The translations under genes were made by a program, and so were the position numbers. The notes under the pieces are model-generated. The model was not told where the DNA came from and searched no databases. It worked only from the letters and a program-made list of their open reading frames with translations. Below, one piece after another: positions 39,007 to 47,178 of a stretch of 64,000 nucleotides of DNA (position 1 is the stretch's first letter; the number at the start of each line of letters is the position of its first letter). The DNA is taken from NCBI RefSeq assembly GCF_001636425.1, contig NZ_KV440953.1, positions 186,001 to 250,000 of the forward strand. Direction: 5' to 3'. Source of the stretch: Heyndrickxia acidicola. GTDB lineage: Bacteria; Bacillota; Bacilli; Bacillales; Bacillaceae_C.

Positions 39007-39037
39007 CGACTGGGCTTAATGTCCATAAGCCCAGTCG
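39007..39037. repeat. Perfect 12-bp inverted repeat between dtd and yrvJ
   Basis: CGACTGGGCTTA (39007-39018) is fully complementary to TAAGCCCAGTCG (39026-39037) with a 7-base loop. There is no T tract on either side, so it is not a standard terminator. It may act as a processed or factor-assisted 3' end for the minus-strand amidase gene or be a repeat remnant. An R5 tail (GCGCCTTGCGCTTTTC) is nearby at 39100-39115. Confidence 0.7.
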
Positions 39038-39182
39038 TCTAGAAGCTTAAAAGGCATACATTCAAGACGATTGTCTTATGTTTTTCTCCTAAGGCTGTGC
39101 GCCTTGCGCTTTTCTTAGTAATAATTGCTCATTTGAGCTGAATACCAAAAGAGTACATAAGATGTCTATTTAGGAAAAAATC

Positions 39183-40457
39183 CTATTTGAAATATTGGGT
39201 GACGCCATCAAGAATTCCGCTTGTCACACTTTCCTGGTACTCCACGGTATTAACCGTTTTTTCATCTTCAGGATTGCTTAAATAACCAAGCTCAAGCAGG
39301 ACAGCCGGCTGAGGGTTTTCCCGAATGACATGGAAATCTCCGAATCGGACTCCTCTGTCCGGAATTAATACATTTGCTGAAATTCCCTGGTCGATGGCTT
39401 CTGCTAATTGCTTCTGGTTTTGATGATTATAATAGGTAGTATGGCCTGAAACACTTGGATCGGAATCATTGTCAAAGTGAATGGCAATAAAAGCATCTGC
39501 ATGGTTTATTACTGAAATGGCCACCCGTGCGTCAAGGGAAACATACTCATCCGAATTTCTCGTTAAAATGACGTTTGCCCCTTCATTTTTTAGCTTGCTG
39601 GATAATAATTCAGCGGTCTTCAGTGTCATTAACTTTTCCAGCGTACCAGTTACTCCTGTTGTTCCATTGTCGCTGCCGCCGTGGCCCGGATCGATCACAA
39701 TGGTTTTTCCTTTAATGCCTTTTTTGGATTGTGGGGAATTCAGTTGGCTTGATGTGGAAACAATCCAGGAAGCAACATAGGCACTGCTTCCGTCTGGCAG
39801 CTTAATTTTATTCCATTGATTATTCTGACTTTCCATAGGAAATGTATCCCCGGTGTTTGCTCTGGCAACGACATCGGATTGGCTGGAGGGCTCAGCCCGT
39901 AAATTAGTCCCGTTATATAAAATCGTAACACTCCCGCTTTTTCCCATTCCTGCTGTATTCATTTGAGTAGCTGACTGGATATTTAGGAAATCCTTTGACA
40001 CCCATCCGATGATCCTATTTTCCTGAATCTTGGCCCAATCACCATTTTCCGTGATTACAGTAACGTGCTGATTTAGGTTTAAAGAGGTTAAAATACTGGA
40101 TTGGAGATCAGGGGTTTGCCGAACCCGTACTTGATCAGCTATTACTGTTGCGAAGGAGGCTGAATTGGAAGAGCTTCCTTTTATTGCTGAACTTACAAGC
40201 CACTCCGCGATCCATCCGGTATTGTTACCATATTTTACCTTAACCCATCCATTTTTTCGTTCAAGTATGGAAACGGCCTCTCCGTTACTCGCTGTTTGGC
40301 TGATTGAATAGTTCAGACCTGGACCTGTACGGATATAGATCCCATTCGAGTTGATGATTCCTTGTTCGGAATCGGCTTTTGTTTTGGCGTAATTATACAT
40401 ATTCCCTGCCGCCACAAGCAGAATGATGACAAGGAGATGCAGCATTTTCTTTCCCAC
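39183..40457 (-). CDS. yrvJ: N-acetylmuramoyl-L-alanine amidase with SH3b repeats (YrvJ)
   Basis: This is a secreted peptidoglycan amidase of 424 residues. A signal segment (about 5-27) is followed by three bacterial SH3 domains (about 33-95, 102-160, 172-235), each with NGIYIRTGPGLN- or NLRAEPS-type signatures. A C-terminal Amidase_3 catalytic domain (about 248-424) has zinc ligands in IDPGHGGSDNG, TLEKLMT and IAIHFDND, and the catalytic glutamate in LLELGYLSN. It probably acts in wall turnover. It is monocistronic on the minus strand. Confidence 0.92.
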   Translation of the reverse strand: MGKKMLHLLVIILLVAAGNMYNYAKTKADSEQGIINSNGIYIRTGPGLNYSISQTASNGEAVSILERKNGWVKVKYGNNTGWIAEWLVSSAIKGSSSNSASFATVIADQVRVRQTPDLQSSILTSLNLNQHVTVITENGDWAKIQENRIIGWVSKDFLNIQSATQMNTAGMGKSGSVTILYNGTNLRAEPSSQSDVVARANTGDTFPMESQNNQWNKIKLPDGSSAYVASWIVSTSSQLNSPQSKKGIKGKTIVIDPGHGGSDNGTTGVTGTLEKLMTLKTAELLSSKLKNEGANVILTRNSDEYVSLDARVAISVINHADAFIAIHFDNDSDPSVSGHTTYYNHQNQKQLAEAIDQGISANVLIPDRGVRFGDFHVIRENPQPAVLLELGYLSNPEDEKTVNTVEYQESVTSGILDGVTQYFK

Positions 40458-40618
40458 CGGTACACCACCTTTTTTATTGTAATGACAGCCTTGACCATTA
40501 TATATTCTTGAAAAAAAACAAAACTCCTTTTTTCATGAAAGAAAATAGGTCTTATGGGCAATGCTAATAGGGAAATTGGAAGAGCATTTATCCAATCGCT
40601 GAAAAAGGAGAATGCAGG

Positions 40619-40795
40619 ATGAGATCGAATGAAAAGAAGCAAATGGTCCACAATGGCACCTCACACTTTTATGGAACCAGCTTTCATCATTTTATAGAGA
40701 GGGAGAATCAGATGACTTCTTTGGATCTGGCGTCAGAGTTTGGATTATCCCTTGCAGAAGTCCGCTTGCTAAAAAAGAAGCTTGAAAGGTCATAA
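40619..40795 (+). CDS. yrzK: Small 58-residue protein with helix-turn-helix-like C-terminus (YrzK-like)
   Basis: A short open frame lies between yrvJ and the hisS T-box. Its ATG has AAGGAG 8 bases upstream and it ends TAA. The N-terminal half is His/Phe-rich (SHFYGTSFHHFI). The C-terminal half, MTSLDLASEFGLSLAEVRLL, looks like a small DNA-binding helix-turn-helix. Bacillus subtilis has a small gene, yrzK, at this place, and I use that name by position. The function is unknown. Confidence 0.65.
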   Translation: MRSNEKKQMVHNGTSHFYGTSFHHFIERENQMTSLDLASEFGLSLAEVRLLKKKLERS

Positions 40796-40809
40796 TAAAT
40801 GATTAGGGG

Positions 40810-40838
40810 TTGACAACAGGTTTAGAGCCTCGTATCAT
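40810..40838 (+). promoter_or_regulatory. Sigma-A promoter of the hisS-aspS operon
   Basis: TTGACA (40810-40815) and TATCAT (40833-40838) are 17 bp apart, just before the T-box leader. Confidence 0.85.
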
Positions 40839-40844
40839 TTATAT

Positions 40845-41124
40845 AAATAAAGTGGCATCTTATACATATAACCGATGACAAAGAACAGTAATTAAGAAAC
40901 ACATGAAAGAGAAGAAGTGCCATAGGCTGAAAGCATTTCACATGATGTCTTAATGAATGAACACTTTAGAGGTTTCGCCCTGAAAAAGGATCTTTTTCTT
41001 TAGTAGGGGATGGACGCGAACAGGCGTTAGCTGTTAAGTGGAAGCAGTAGCTTCAATTAGGGTGGCACCACGGGATTCAAACTCTCGTCCCTTGTTTTAA
41101 TGACAAGGGACTGAGAGTTTTTTT
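40845..41124 (+). promoter_or_regulatory. T-box riboswitch (histidine type) controlling hisS-aspS
   Basis: The leader carries the T-box sequence AGGGTGGCACCACGG (41059-41073), which pairs with the uncharged tRNA end in the antiterminator. The competing terminator is ACTCTC/GTCCCTTGT with ACAAGGGAC/GAGAGT and a T run (41081-41124). The likely specifier is CAC, a histidine codon, at 40962-40964 in GAACACTTTAGAGG. When tRNA-His is uncharged, read-through into hisS is expected. Confidence 0.92.
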
Positions 41125-41149
41125 GTTTTTGGCGCTGTTAAAGCCTGTT

Positions 41150-41232
41150 GATCATTGCAGAAAAGCGCAAGACTTCTGCGGGGCAGGCTCAGTGCTCCTG
41201 AGCGGCCTAAATAGCGAATGCCTGCAGTGATG
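41150..41232 (+). repeat. R4 repeat remnant between T-box and hisS
   Basis: The order of GTTGATCATTGCAGAAAAGC, GACTTCTGCGGGGCAG and GCGAATGCCTGCAG follows a dispersed GACTCCTGCGGGA-type element of Bacillaceae. It lies within the transcribed leader, downstream of the attenuator, so it would be part of the hisS mRNA. Confidence 0.5.
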
Positions 41233-41293
41233 TTATACTGTTAAGCTAAACAGAGAATTGTTTTATATCGTTACATACTGAAGGAGGATTACC

Positions 41294-42574
41294 ATGGCCA
41301 TTCAAATTCCTCGTGGAACACAGGATATTTTGCCTGGAGAAGTAGAAAAGTGGCAGTATATTGAAGAAGTAGTGAAGGACATCTGCCGCAGATATCAATA
41401 TAAAGAAATAAGAACCCCCATTTTCGAGCATACAGAGCTTTTTCAAAAAGGTGTTGGAGACACAACTGATATCGTCCAAAAAGAAATGTACACGTTTGAG
41501 GACCGCGGAGGAAGAAGCCTGACACTTAGGCCGGAAGGAACAGCATCTGTTGCAAGGTCCTTTGTCGAGCATAAAATGTTTGGAAATCCGAACCAGCCTG
41601 TCAAGCTTTACTATAATGGACAGATGTTTAGGTATGAAAGACCGCAAAAAGGACGTTTCCGCCAGTTTGTACAGTTTGGTGCAGAGGTACTTGGTGCACA
41701 GGAACCATCCATTGATGCGGAAGTGATTGCTCTTGCAATGGAGATTTACAGGGAACTGGGATTGAAAAATCTTAAGCTTGTTATTAATAGCCTTGGAGAT
41801 AAAGAAAGCAGAATTGCGCATAGAGATGCACTCATCAGTCATTTTAAACCGCGGATTAATGAATTCTGTGGAGATTGCCAAAACAGGTTGGAAAAAAATC
41901 CGCTGAGAATTCTTGATTGTAAAAAAGACCGCGATCACGAACTCATGAAAACAGCCCCATCCATATTGGAATATCTAAATGAGGCATCTAAAGAATACTT
42001 TGAAAAAGTTTTATCCTATTTGACAGCACTGGAAATTCCATTTGAAGTGGATGCAACGCTTGTGCGCGGCCTGGATTATTATAACCACACTGCGTTTGAA
42101 ATTATGAGCAATGCAGAAGGCTTTGGTGCGATCACTACTCTATGTGGAGGCGGCCGTTACAATGGTCTGATTCAGGAAATGGGCGGACCAGAGACCCCGG
42201 GCATCGGCTTTGCTTTTAGTATTGAGCGGCTGATTGCAGCCCTTGAAATCGAGGGCATTTCCTTTAACGATGAAACAAAAGTAGATTGTTATATTGTTTC
42301 ATTAGGAGAGGAAGCGAAGGATTACGCAGTTGTATTACTCCAGCAGCTACGCAAAGCAGGCATTTCTGCAGAAAAGGACTACCTTGACAGGAAAATGAAA
42401 GCCCAGCTAAAAGCGGCTGATCGAACAGGAGCCAGGTTCGTAGCAATCCTCGGTGAGGATGAAATCAAGAAAAATGTCATCAATCTTAAAGATATGGAAA
42501 CTGGCAGTCAAACCGAAATGTCATTAAGTGATTTTGTTTCTGAATTTAAGAAGATATCAACTGGGGAGGTATAA
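41294..42574 (+). CDS. hisS: Histidyl-tRNA synthetase
   Basis: This class II synthetase charges tRNA-His. The 426-residue protein shows motif 1 around [12 protein letters not shown], motif 2 ([18 protein letters not shown]), the histidine-binding [12 protein letters not shown], and motif 3 in [12 protein letters not shown]. The C-terminal anticodon-binding domain is at about 330-420. The ATG is behind AAGGAGG. aspS follows after 2 bases under the same T-box. Confidence 0.98.
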   Translation: MAIQIPRGTQDILPGEVEKWQYIEEVVKDICRRYQYKEIRTPIFEHTELFQKGVGDTTDIVQKEMYTFEDRGGRSLTLRPEGTASVARSFVEHKMFGNPNQPVKLYYNGQMFRYERPQKGRFRQFVQFGAEVLGAQEPSIDAEVIALAMEIYRELGLKNLKLVINSLGDKESRIAHRDALISHFKPRINEFCGDCQNRLEKNPLRILDCKKDRDHELMKTAPSILEYLNEASKEYFEKVLSYLTALEIPFEVDATLVRGLDYYNHTAFEIMSNAEGFGAITTLCGGGRYNGLIQEMGGPETPGIGFAFSIERLIAALEIEGISFNDETKVDCYIVSLGEEAKDYAVVLLQQLRKAGISAEKDYLDRKMKAQLKAADRTGARFVAILGEDEIKKNVINLKDMETGSQTEMSLSDFVSEFKKISTGEV

Positions 42575-42576
42575 GG

Positions 42577-44364
42577 ATGTTTGGACGTACTTATTATTGT
42601 GGAGATGTGACAGAAAAAAATATCGGAGAAACAGTTACTTTAAAGGGATGGGTGCAAAAAAGGCGCGACCTTGGCGGACTTATTTTTATTGATTTAAGAG
42701 ACCGTGCTGGAATCGTGCAAATTGTTTTTAATCCGGATGTTTCAGAACAAGCATTAAAAATTGCGGAAAAGGCAAGAAATGAGTTTGTTCTGGATGTTAA
42801 AGGAACCGTTGTAGCACGTGAAGAGGGAACCATTAACCCTAATCTCAAAACGGGCAGGATTGAAATTAAGGTTGAGGAGGCAGCCATCATCAATGAGGCA
42901 AAGACTCCTCCTTTTATGATTGAGAATAAAACCGATGTAGCTGAAGACATCCGCTTGAAATATCGTTATTTAGATCTTCGCCGCCCGGTTATGTTTGAAA
43001 CCTTTAAAATGCGAAGCGATGTAACGAAATCCTTCCGCAGTTTTCTGGACGGTGAAGGGTTTCTGGATGTTGAGACACCAATGCTTACTAAAAGCACTCC
43101 TGAAGGAGCACGTGACTATTTAGTGCCAAGCCGTGTGCATCCTGGAGAGTTCTATGCCTTGCCTCAGTCCCCGCAGCTTTTTAAACAAATGTTGATGGTT
43201 GCAGGATTTGATAAGTACTATCAAATTGCCCGATGTTTCCGTGATGAAGATTTGCGCGCTGACCGCCAGCCGGAATTTACCCAAATTGATATCGAAACAA
43301 GCTTCTACAGCCAGGAAGACATCATGGATATGACGGAAAGAATGATGAAACGTTTGTTAAAGGATGTAAAAGGAATAGATCTTCCAACTCCGCTGCCTCG
43401 TCTAACCTATGATGAAGCAATGAGCCGTTATGGATCCGATAAGCCGGATACTCGTTTTGGAATGGAATTAGTCGACCTCTCTGAATTGGTCAAAAATTCA
43501 GGATTTAAAGTATTTGCTGCTGCTGTTGCAGGTGGAGGCCAAGTAAAAGCCATCAATGTAAAAGGGGCAAGCGATAAATATTCACGAAAAGATATTGACG
43601 CATTAACTGAGTTTGCAGGGGTTTATGGTGCGAAGGGTCTTGCTTGGTTAAAAGCTGAAGCTCATGAGTTAAAAGGACCGATTGCCAAATTCTTTGGAGA
43701 AGAAGAACTCAAGCATTTAAGAGAAGTAATGGGCGCAGAAGCCGGTGACCTTCTCCTTTTCGTCGCTGATAAAAAGTCTGTTGTGGCAGATGCACTAGGT
43801 GCATTGCGATTGAAATTAGCGAAGGAACAGGGCCTCATTGATGAAACGAAATTTAACTTCTTATGGGTGACTGATTGGCCGCTATTGGAATATGACGAAG
43901 ATGCAGGCCGTTACTTTGCAGCCCACCATCCTTTCACAATGCCGGCAAGAGAAGATTTGGACAAGCTTGAAACAAATCCTCAGGATGTAAAGGCACAGGC
44001 TTATGACTTAGTATTAAATGGATATGAGCTTGGTGGAGGTTCTCTCCGTATTTATGAACGTGACATTCAAGAAAAAATGTTCAGCGTTTTAGGATTTACG
44101 AAAGAACAGGCACAGGAGCAATTTGGATTCCTGTTAGAAGCATTTGAGTATGGTACACCGCCGCATGGAGGAATTGCTCTTGGCCTTGACCGGATTGTTA
44201 TGTTATTGGCAGGCCGTTCAAATCTCCGCGACACCATTGCTTTTCCAAAAACGGCAAGTGCAAGCTGTATGCTGACAGAGGCACCAGGTGGAGTGAGCGG
44301 GGCACAATTAGACGAATTACATTTAGCTCTTGCGATTAAAAAAGAGCAAAAGCAAAACTGTTAA
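42577..44364 (+). CDS. aspS: Aspartyl-tRNA synthetase
   Basis: This 595-residue class IIb synthetase has an N-terminal OB-fold anticodon-binding domain (1-105), motif 2 ([21 protein letters not shown]) and an inserted GAD domain (about 300-420). Motif 3 is in [15 protein letters not shown]. The ATG follows GGGGAGG at the end of hisS. It is second in the histidine T-box operon. The 6S RNA gene lies about 100 bp downstream; no clear terminator separates them. Confidence 0.98.
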   Translation: MFGRTYYCGDVTEKNIGETVTLKGWVQKRRDLGGLIFIDLRDRAGIVQIVFNPDVSEQALKIAEKARNEFVLDVKGTVVAREEGTINPNLKTGRIEIKVEEAAIINEAKTPPFMIENKTDVAEDIRLKYRYLDLRRPVMFETFKMRSDVTKSFRSFLDGEGFLDVETPMLTKSTPEGARDYLVPSRVHPGEFYALPQSPQLFKQMLMVAGFDKYYQIARCFRDEDLRADRQPEFTQIDIETSFYSQEDIMDMTERMMKRLLKDVKGIDLPTPLPRLTYDEAMSRYGSDKPDTRFGMELVDLSELVKNSGFKVFAAAVAGGGQVKAINVKGASDKYSRKDIDALTEFAGVYGAKGLAWLKAEAHELKGPIAKFFGEEELKHLREVMGAEAGDLLLFVADKKSVVADALGALRLKLAKEQGLIDETKFNFLWVTDWPLLEYDEDAGRYFAAHHPFTMPAREDLDKLETNPQDVKAQAYDLVLNGYELGGGSLRIYERDIQEKMFSVLGFTKEQAQEQFGFLLEAFEYGTPPHGGIALGLDRIVMLLAGRSNLRDTIAFPKTASASCMLTEAPGGVSGAQLDELHLALAIKKEQKQNC

Positions 44365-44432
44365 GATAAACCGCTCAATTCAGGCAATCTTTTGTTTGTC
44401 GAGATTGGTTGAAAGTTTTCAGTTAATTTAGG

Positions 44433-44461
44433 TTGATAACGGGACAAAATAGTGGTAATAT
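44433..44461 (+). promoter_or_regulatory. Promoter of the 6S RNA gene
   Basis: TTGATA (44433-44438), 17 bp, TAATAT (44456-44461) with an extended TG one base before. The predicted start is near 44468. Confidence 0.75.
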
Positions 44462-44467
44462 ATCTTT

Positions 44468-44672
44468 AAGACGACGAGTCCTGATGTGTACGTTTTTTAC
44501 ACCCAATTGTTTTGACCGAACATGGTGTATACGGGAGTTTGGAGTTTTTGGATCGCATACATGCCTTTGTTAAGAGGACGTATAACATCTGAAACAGAAC
44601 ACCCACCTGCTGAAGAGCGGGTTCAAAACACTAGGGTTTGCAACGGCACGATTGGGTCTTGTCATTTTTTTT
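44468..44672 (+). ncRNA. bsrA: 6S RNA (6S-1/BsrA type)
   Basis: 6S RNA mimics an open promoter and sequesters sigma-A RNA polymerase. The location between aspS and tcdA is that of the bsrA 6S-1 gene of Bacillus subtilis as I recall it. The 5' part has the familiar GTCCTGATGTGT and TTTTGACCGAACATGG stretches, and the 3' part has GCGGGTTCAAAACACTAGGG. The ends (AAGACGACGAGTCC and GGGTCTTGTC) can pair as the closing stem. The predicted length of about 205 nt up to the eight-T tract fits. An open frame through this region is a shadow. Confidence 0.85.
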
Positions 44673-44681
44673 GCCTTTCAC

Positions 44682-44710
44682 ACCCTCTTTATATAGAGGG
44701 TTTTATTTTG
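44682..44710 (+). terminator. Terminator downstream of 6S RNA
   Basis: ACCCTCT pairs with AGAGGGT and is followed by TTTATTTT; together with the eight-T tract at 44665-44672 it should end the 6S or aspS transcript. Confidence 0.75.
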
Positions 44711-44819
44711 TTTAAGTGGGAAAATAAAAACAAGCTTTCCTTATAGGTGTTATTAAAAGTTTTTTATTTAAGATTTTTTCTTTCAAAAAAAGCTACTATA
44801 GGAGAACGAACATATTTTC

Positions 44820-44940
44820 ATGTGCAATGGTGCGAATTTGATTAGCATGACGGTCTCTGTTAAAGATTTATGCTGATTGAAGCAGAGTCGAGAGCCTCCT
44901 GCTTAGAAAAGCGAGTGCCTGCAGCGGATTCAACAGGCAA
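44820..44940 (+). repeat. R3 fragment followed by R4 remnant upstream of tcdA
   Basis: Bases 44820-44873 repeat the R3 sequence of 16676-16730 (GATTAGCATGACGGTCTCTG). Bases 44874-44940 contain GAGCCTCCTGC, AAAGCGAGTGCCTGCAGCGG and ATTCAACAGGC, an internally deleted R4. The same R3-R4 order occurs near 16.7 kb. Between this and tcdA (44941-45109) I see no gene. Confidence 0.5.
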
Positions 44941-45109
44941 GACTAACGGAGCCAAAATAAAAAATGGATGTCTTCTTATCGAGAAGCTAATTAAAAAGGC
45001 TCCTCATTATTTAAATGGAAGAGGAACACGTAAAGGAGAGCGTGTTGAATTTTCCGTTGATTATGTTTATTCTTATCAAGGTAAAATAGATAGTTTGGAG
45101 ATGATACAT

Positions 45110-45874
45110 ATGCTTCATCAGTTTTCAAGAAATGAATTAGCGATTGGAAAAGAAGGTCTGGATATTCTGAGCAATACAACAGTTGCCGTATTAGGGATAG
45201 GCGGTGTAGGTTCTTTTGCAGTCGAAGCCCTTGCCCGTACCGGTATCGGCCGCTTAATCCTTGTTGACAAGGATGATATTGATATCACCAATATCAATCG
45301 TCAGCTGCCTGCTCTTCTTTCTACAGTAGGACAGCCAAAAGCTGACCTTATGAAAAACCGAATCAAGGATATTAATCCGGATTGCGAAGTTATTGCGTTA
45401 AAAATGTTTTATACGGAAGAAACGTATGAAGAATTTTTTGACCTAAAACCTGATTTTGTCGTGGATGCATCTGATACGATTGTGTATAAAATCCACTTAA
45501 TGAAGGAATGTTTAAAACGCGGCATACCGATTATTTCAAGCATGGGTGCTGCCAATAAGACTGACCCAACGCGTTTAAGGATTGCAGATATCTCAAAAAC
45601 TCACACAGATCCTATTGCTAAAGTAATTCGGACAAGGCTCCGTAAAGAAGGAATTACAAAGGGCATTCCTGTCGTATTCTCTGATGAGAGCCCGATTGTG
45701 ATTCGTGAAGATGTCAGAAAGGTTGTTGGAAACGAAAACGCGGAGATACGCAAGGCGAAGATGCCTCCATCATCCAATGCCTTTGTTCCTTCGACAGTAG
45801 GTTTATTTATGGCAAGCCATGTTATTAACACCCTTCTTAAAGAAATTGAAATTAAACGTGTAAAAGATAAATAG
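45110..45874 (+). CDS. tcdA: tRNA threonylcarbamoyladenosine dehydratase TcdA (YrvM)
   Basis: TcdA is an E1-like enzyme that uses ATP to cyclise t6A37 in tRNA to ct6A. The 254-residue protein has the nucleotide-binding GIGGVGSFAVEALARTGIG, the DITNINRQ segment and the CLKRGIPIISSMG region with the expected cysteine. ATG 45110 follows TTTGGAG; the much longer open frame reaching back to 44870 runs through repeat DNA and is not coding. A terminator follows. Confidence 0.92.
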   Translation: MLHQFSRNELAIGKEGLDILSNTTVAVLGIGGVGSFAVEALARTGIGRLILVDKDDIDITNINRQLPALLSTVGQPKADLMKNRIKDINPDCEVIALKMFYTEETYEEFFDLKPDFVVDASDTIVYKIHLMKECLKRGIPIISSMGAANKTDPTRLRIADISKTHTDPIAKVIRTRLRKEGITKGIPVVFSDESPIVIREDVRKVVGNENAEIRKAKMPPSSNAFVPSTVGLFMASHVINTLLKEIEIKRVKDK

Positions 45875-45894
45875 GAGCTGCAAGCTGCCTACTC

Positions 45895-45919
45895 AAACCG
45901 TCGTTTTGGCGGTTTTTTT
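45895..45919 (+). terminator. Terminator after tcdA
   Basis: AAACCG pairs with CGGTTT around a short loop and runs into seven T residues. Confidence 0.88.
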
Positions 45920-45975
45920 ATTGGGTTTGAAACTGGGCGGTTGATTTTATCTCTCATTGTCTATTCGCTTTTTTA

Positions 45976-46018
45976 CTTTAAAGCACAAAAGGGGTCAGAC
46001 CCCTTCTGTGCTTTAAAG
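45976..46018. repeat. Long palindrome with GGGGTC/GACCCC core (R6, copy 1)
   Basis: CTTTAAAGCACA and TGTGCTTTAAAG are perfectly complementary 12-bp outer arms. Inside, AAGGGGTC pairs with GACCCCTT around a three-base loop. A relative with the same core is at 53608-53666. No T tract follows, so it is not a plain terminator. Confidence 0.85.
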
Positions 46019-46067
46019 CGATAAACCATTCTGTAATTGGATGAAATGGAAAAAAAGGAAAAAATTG

Positions 46068-46097
46068 TTGACGTGTATTTTTAGAGTGTTGTACCAT
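46068..46097 (+). promoter_or_regulatory. Probable promoter of the ABC exporter operon
   Basis: TTGACG (46068-46073) and TACCAT (46092-46097) are separated by 18 bp. Transcription would begin near 46104, leaving a 160-base leader. Confidence 0.55.
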
Positions 46098-46150
46098 GTT
46101 TCATGTGGTCCTGAACCAGGTCTCATTCAGAAAGATATCGGAGTAATTGT

Positions 46151-46232
46151 AATGGGTGGAGCTAAACACTTGAGAAGACGTGAAGTCTTAAGGTAGTCTA
46201 AAGAGGGTATTGTAAGGTTTTAAACACCCATT
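46151..46232 (+). promoter_or_regulatory. Structured leader ahead of the ABC exporter genes
   Basis: AATGGGTG (46151-46158) pairs with CACCCATT (46225-46232), closing an 82-base domain. Inside it AAGAC and GTCTT form a 5-bp hairpin (46175-46189). The stem ends about 20 bases before the ribosome binding site AGGGGAGA. I do not recognise a known riboswitch class. It may be a new cis-regulatory element or chance pairing. Confidence 0.4.
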
Positions 46233-46263
46233 CATGATGTGGGAAAGAATAGGGGAGAGAGTA

Positions 46264-47178
46264 ATGAAGCCTGTAGTAGAACTAAAAAATGTCACCAAAG
46301 TCATTAAAGGAAAGAAAATTATTGATTCATTGAGCTTTGATATTTATGAAGGAGAAGTATTTGGGTTCCTTGGACCGAACGGAGCCGGAAAAACGACCAC
46401 GATTCGGATGATTGTCGGCTTAATGAATATTACGGAAGGCGATATTCTGATTTGCGGCAATAACGTAAAAAGCAGCTTTGAAAAAGCGCTTGGGAATGTT
46501 GGAGCGATTGTAGAAAATCCGGAGCTTTATAAATTCCTGACAGGCTATCAAAATCTCATGCAGTACGCAAGAATGATCAAAGGCATCACTAAGGAAAAAA
46601 TTGATGAGGTAGTCGAGCTGGTGCAATTGAAGGAGCGTATTCACGACAAAGTAAGAACCTACTCCCTTGGTATGCGCCAGCGTCTGGGACTTGCCCAATG
46701 CCTGCTTCACGATCCAAAGGTATTAATCCTTGATGAACCCACTAACGGTTTGGATCCTGCAGGCATTAGAGAGATTCGTGATCATTTACGCTTTTTGACA
46801 AGGGAAAGGGGAATGGCCGTCATTGTATCCAGCCACCTGCTTTCAGAGATGGAAATGATGTGCGACCGTATAGCGATTATCCAATCTGGAAAACTTGTAG
46901 AAGTTCAAAATATTAGGGAGTTTGTTCAGGACTCAAAGCAAAAATATTATATTGAATTAGAGTTTCAGCAAGAGACTGATTTCTCATTTTTAACAGAGTT
47001 TCCTTTTGTAAAAAAAGAAAGCGGAATAGAAGTGGAAATGGAAAAAGAGAAAGTGCCGGACCTAATCCGCCTGATTGTTCAAAATGGACTGAATCTGTAT
47101 GAAGTAAGAGCCGTATCAAAAACACTGGAAGAAAGATTTTTAGAGGTAACAAAAAAGGGGGGAGAACACAGTGCTTAA
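46264..47178 (+). CDS. ABC transporter ATP-binding protein (BcrA-like exporter group)
   Basis: This 304-residue ATPase has Walker A GPNGAGKTTT, the signature region YSLGMRQRLGLAQ, Walker B VLILDEPTNGLDPAG and the switch histidine in SSHLL. The N-terminal LKNVTKVIKGKKIIDSLSF and the C-terminal extra domain (about 220-300) are those of the antibiotic- or peptide-exporting BcrA/NatA group. ATG 46264 follows AGGGGAGA; the frame upstream lies in the leader. It overlaps the permease gene. The substrate is unknown. As remembered, this pair is not part of the conserved Bacillus subtilis order here. Confidence 0.88.
   Translation: MKPVVELKNVTKVIKGKKIIDSLSFDIYEGEVFGFLGPNGAGKTTTIRMIVGLMNITEGDILICGNNVKSSFEKALGNVGAIVENPELYKFLTGYQNLMQYARMIKGITKEKIDEVVELVQLKERIHDKVRTYSLGMRQRLGLAQCLLHDPKVLILDEPTNGLDPAGIREIRDHLRFLTRERGMAVIVSSHLLSEMEMMCDRIAIIQSGKLVEVQNIREFVQDSKQKYYIELEFQQETDFSFLTEFPFVKKESGIEVEMEKEKVPDLIRLIVQNGLNLYEVRAVSKTLEERFLEVTKKGGEHSA

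Noticed and set aside
41246-41938. 230-codon minus-strand frame opposite hisS
   Set aside because: It is entirely antisense to a well-supported synthetase gene and has no family resemblance.
44522-44746. A 74-codon plus-strand frame downstream of aspS
   Set aside because: It lies across the 6S RNA gene and its terminators, has no ribosome binding site and its peptide has no recognisable character.
44870-45109. N-terminal extension of tcdA
   Set aside because: It is translated from repeat DNA (R3/R4); the family length and the binding site both point to ATG 45110.
45976-46018. Palindrome considered as the tcdA terminator
   Set aside because: A proper terminator with a T tract is already present at 45895-45919, and this palindrome has no T tract.
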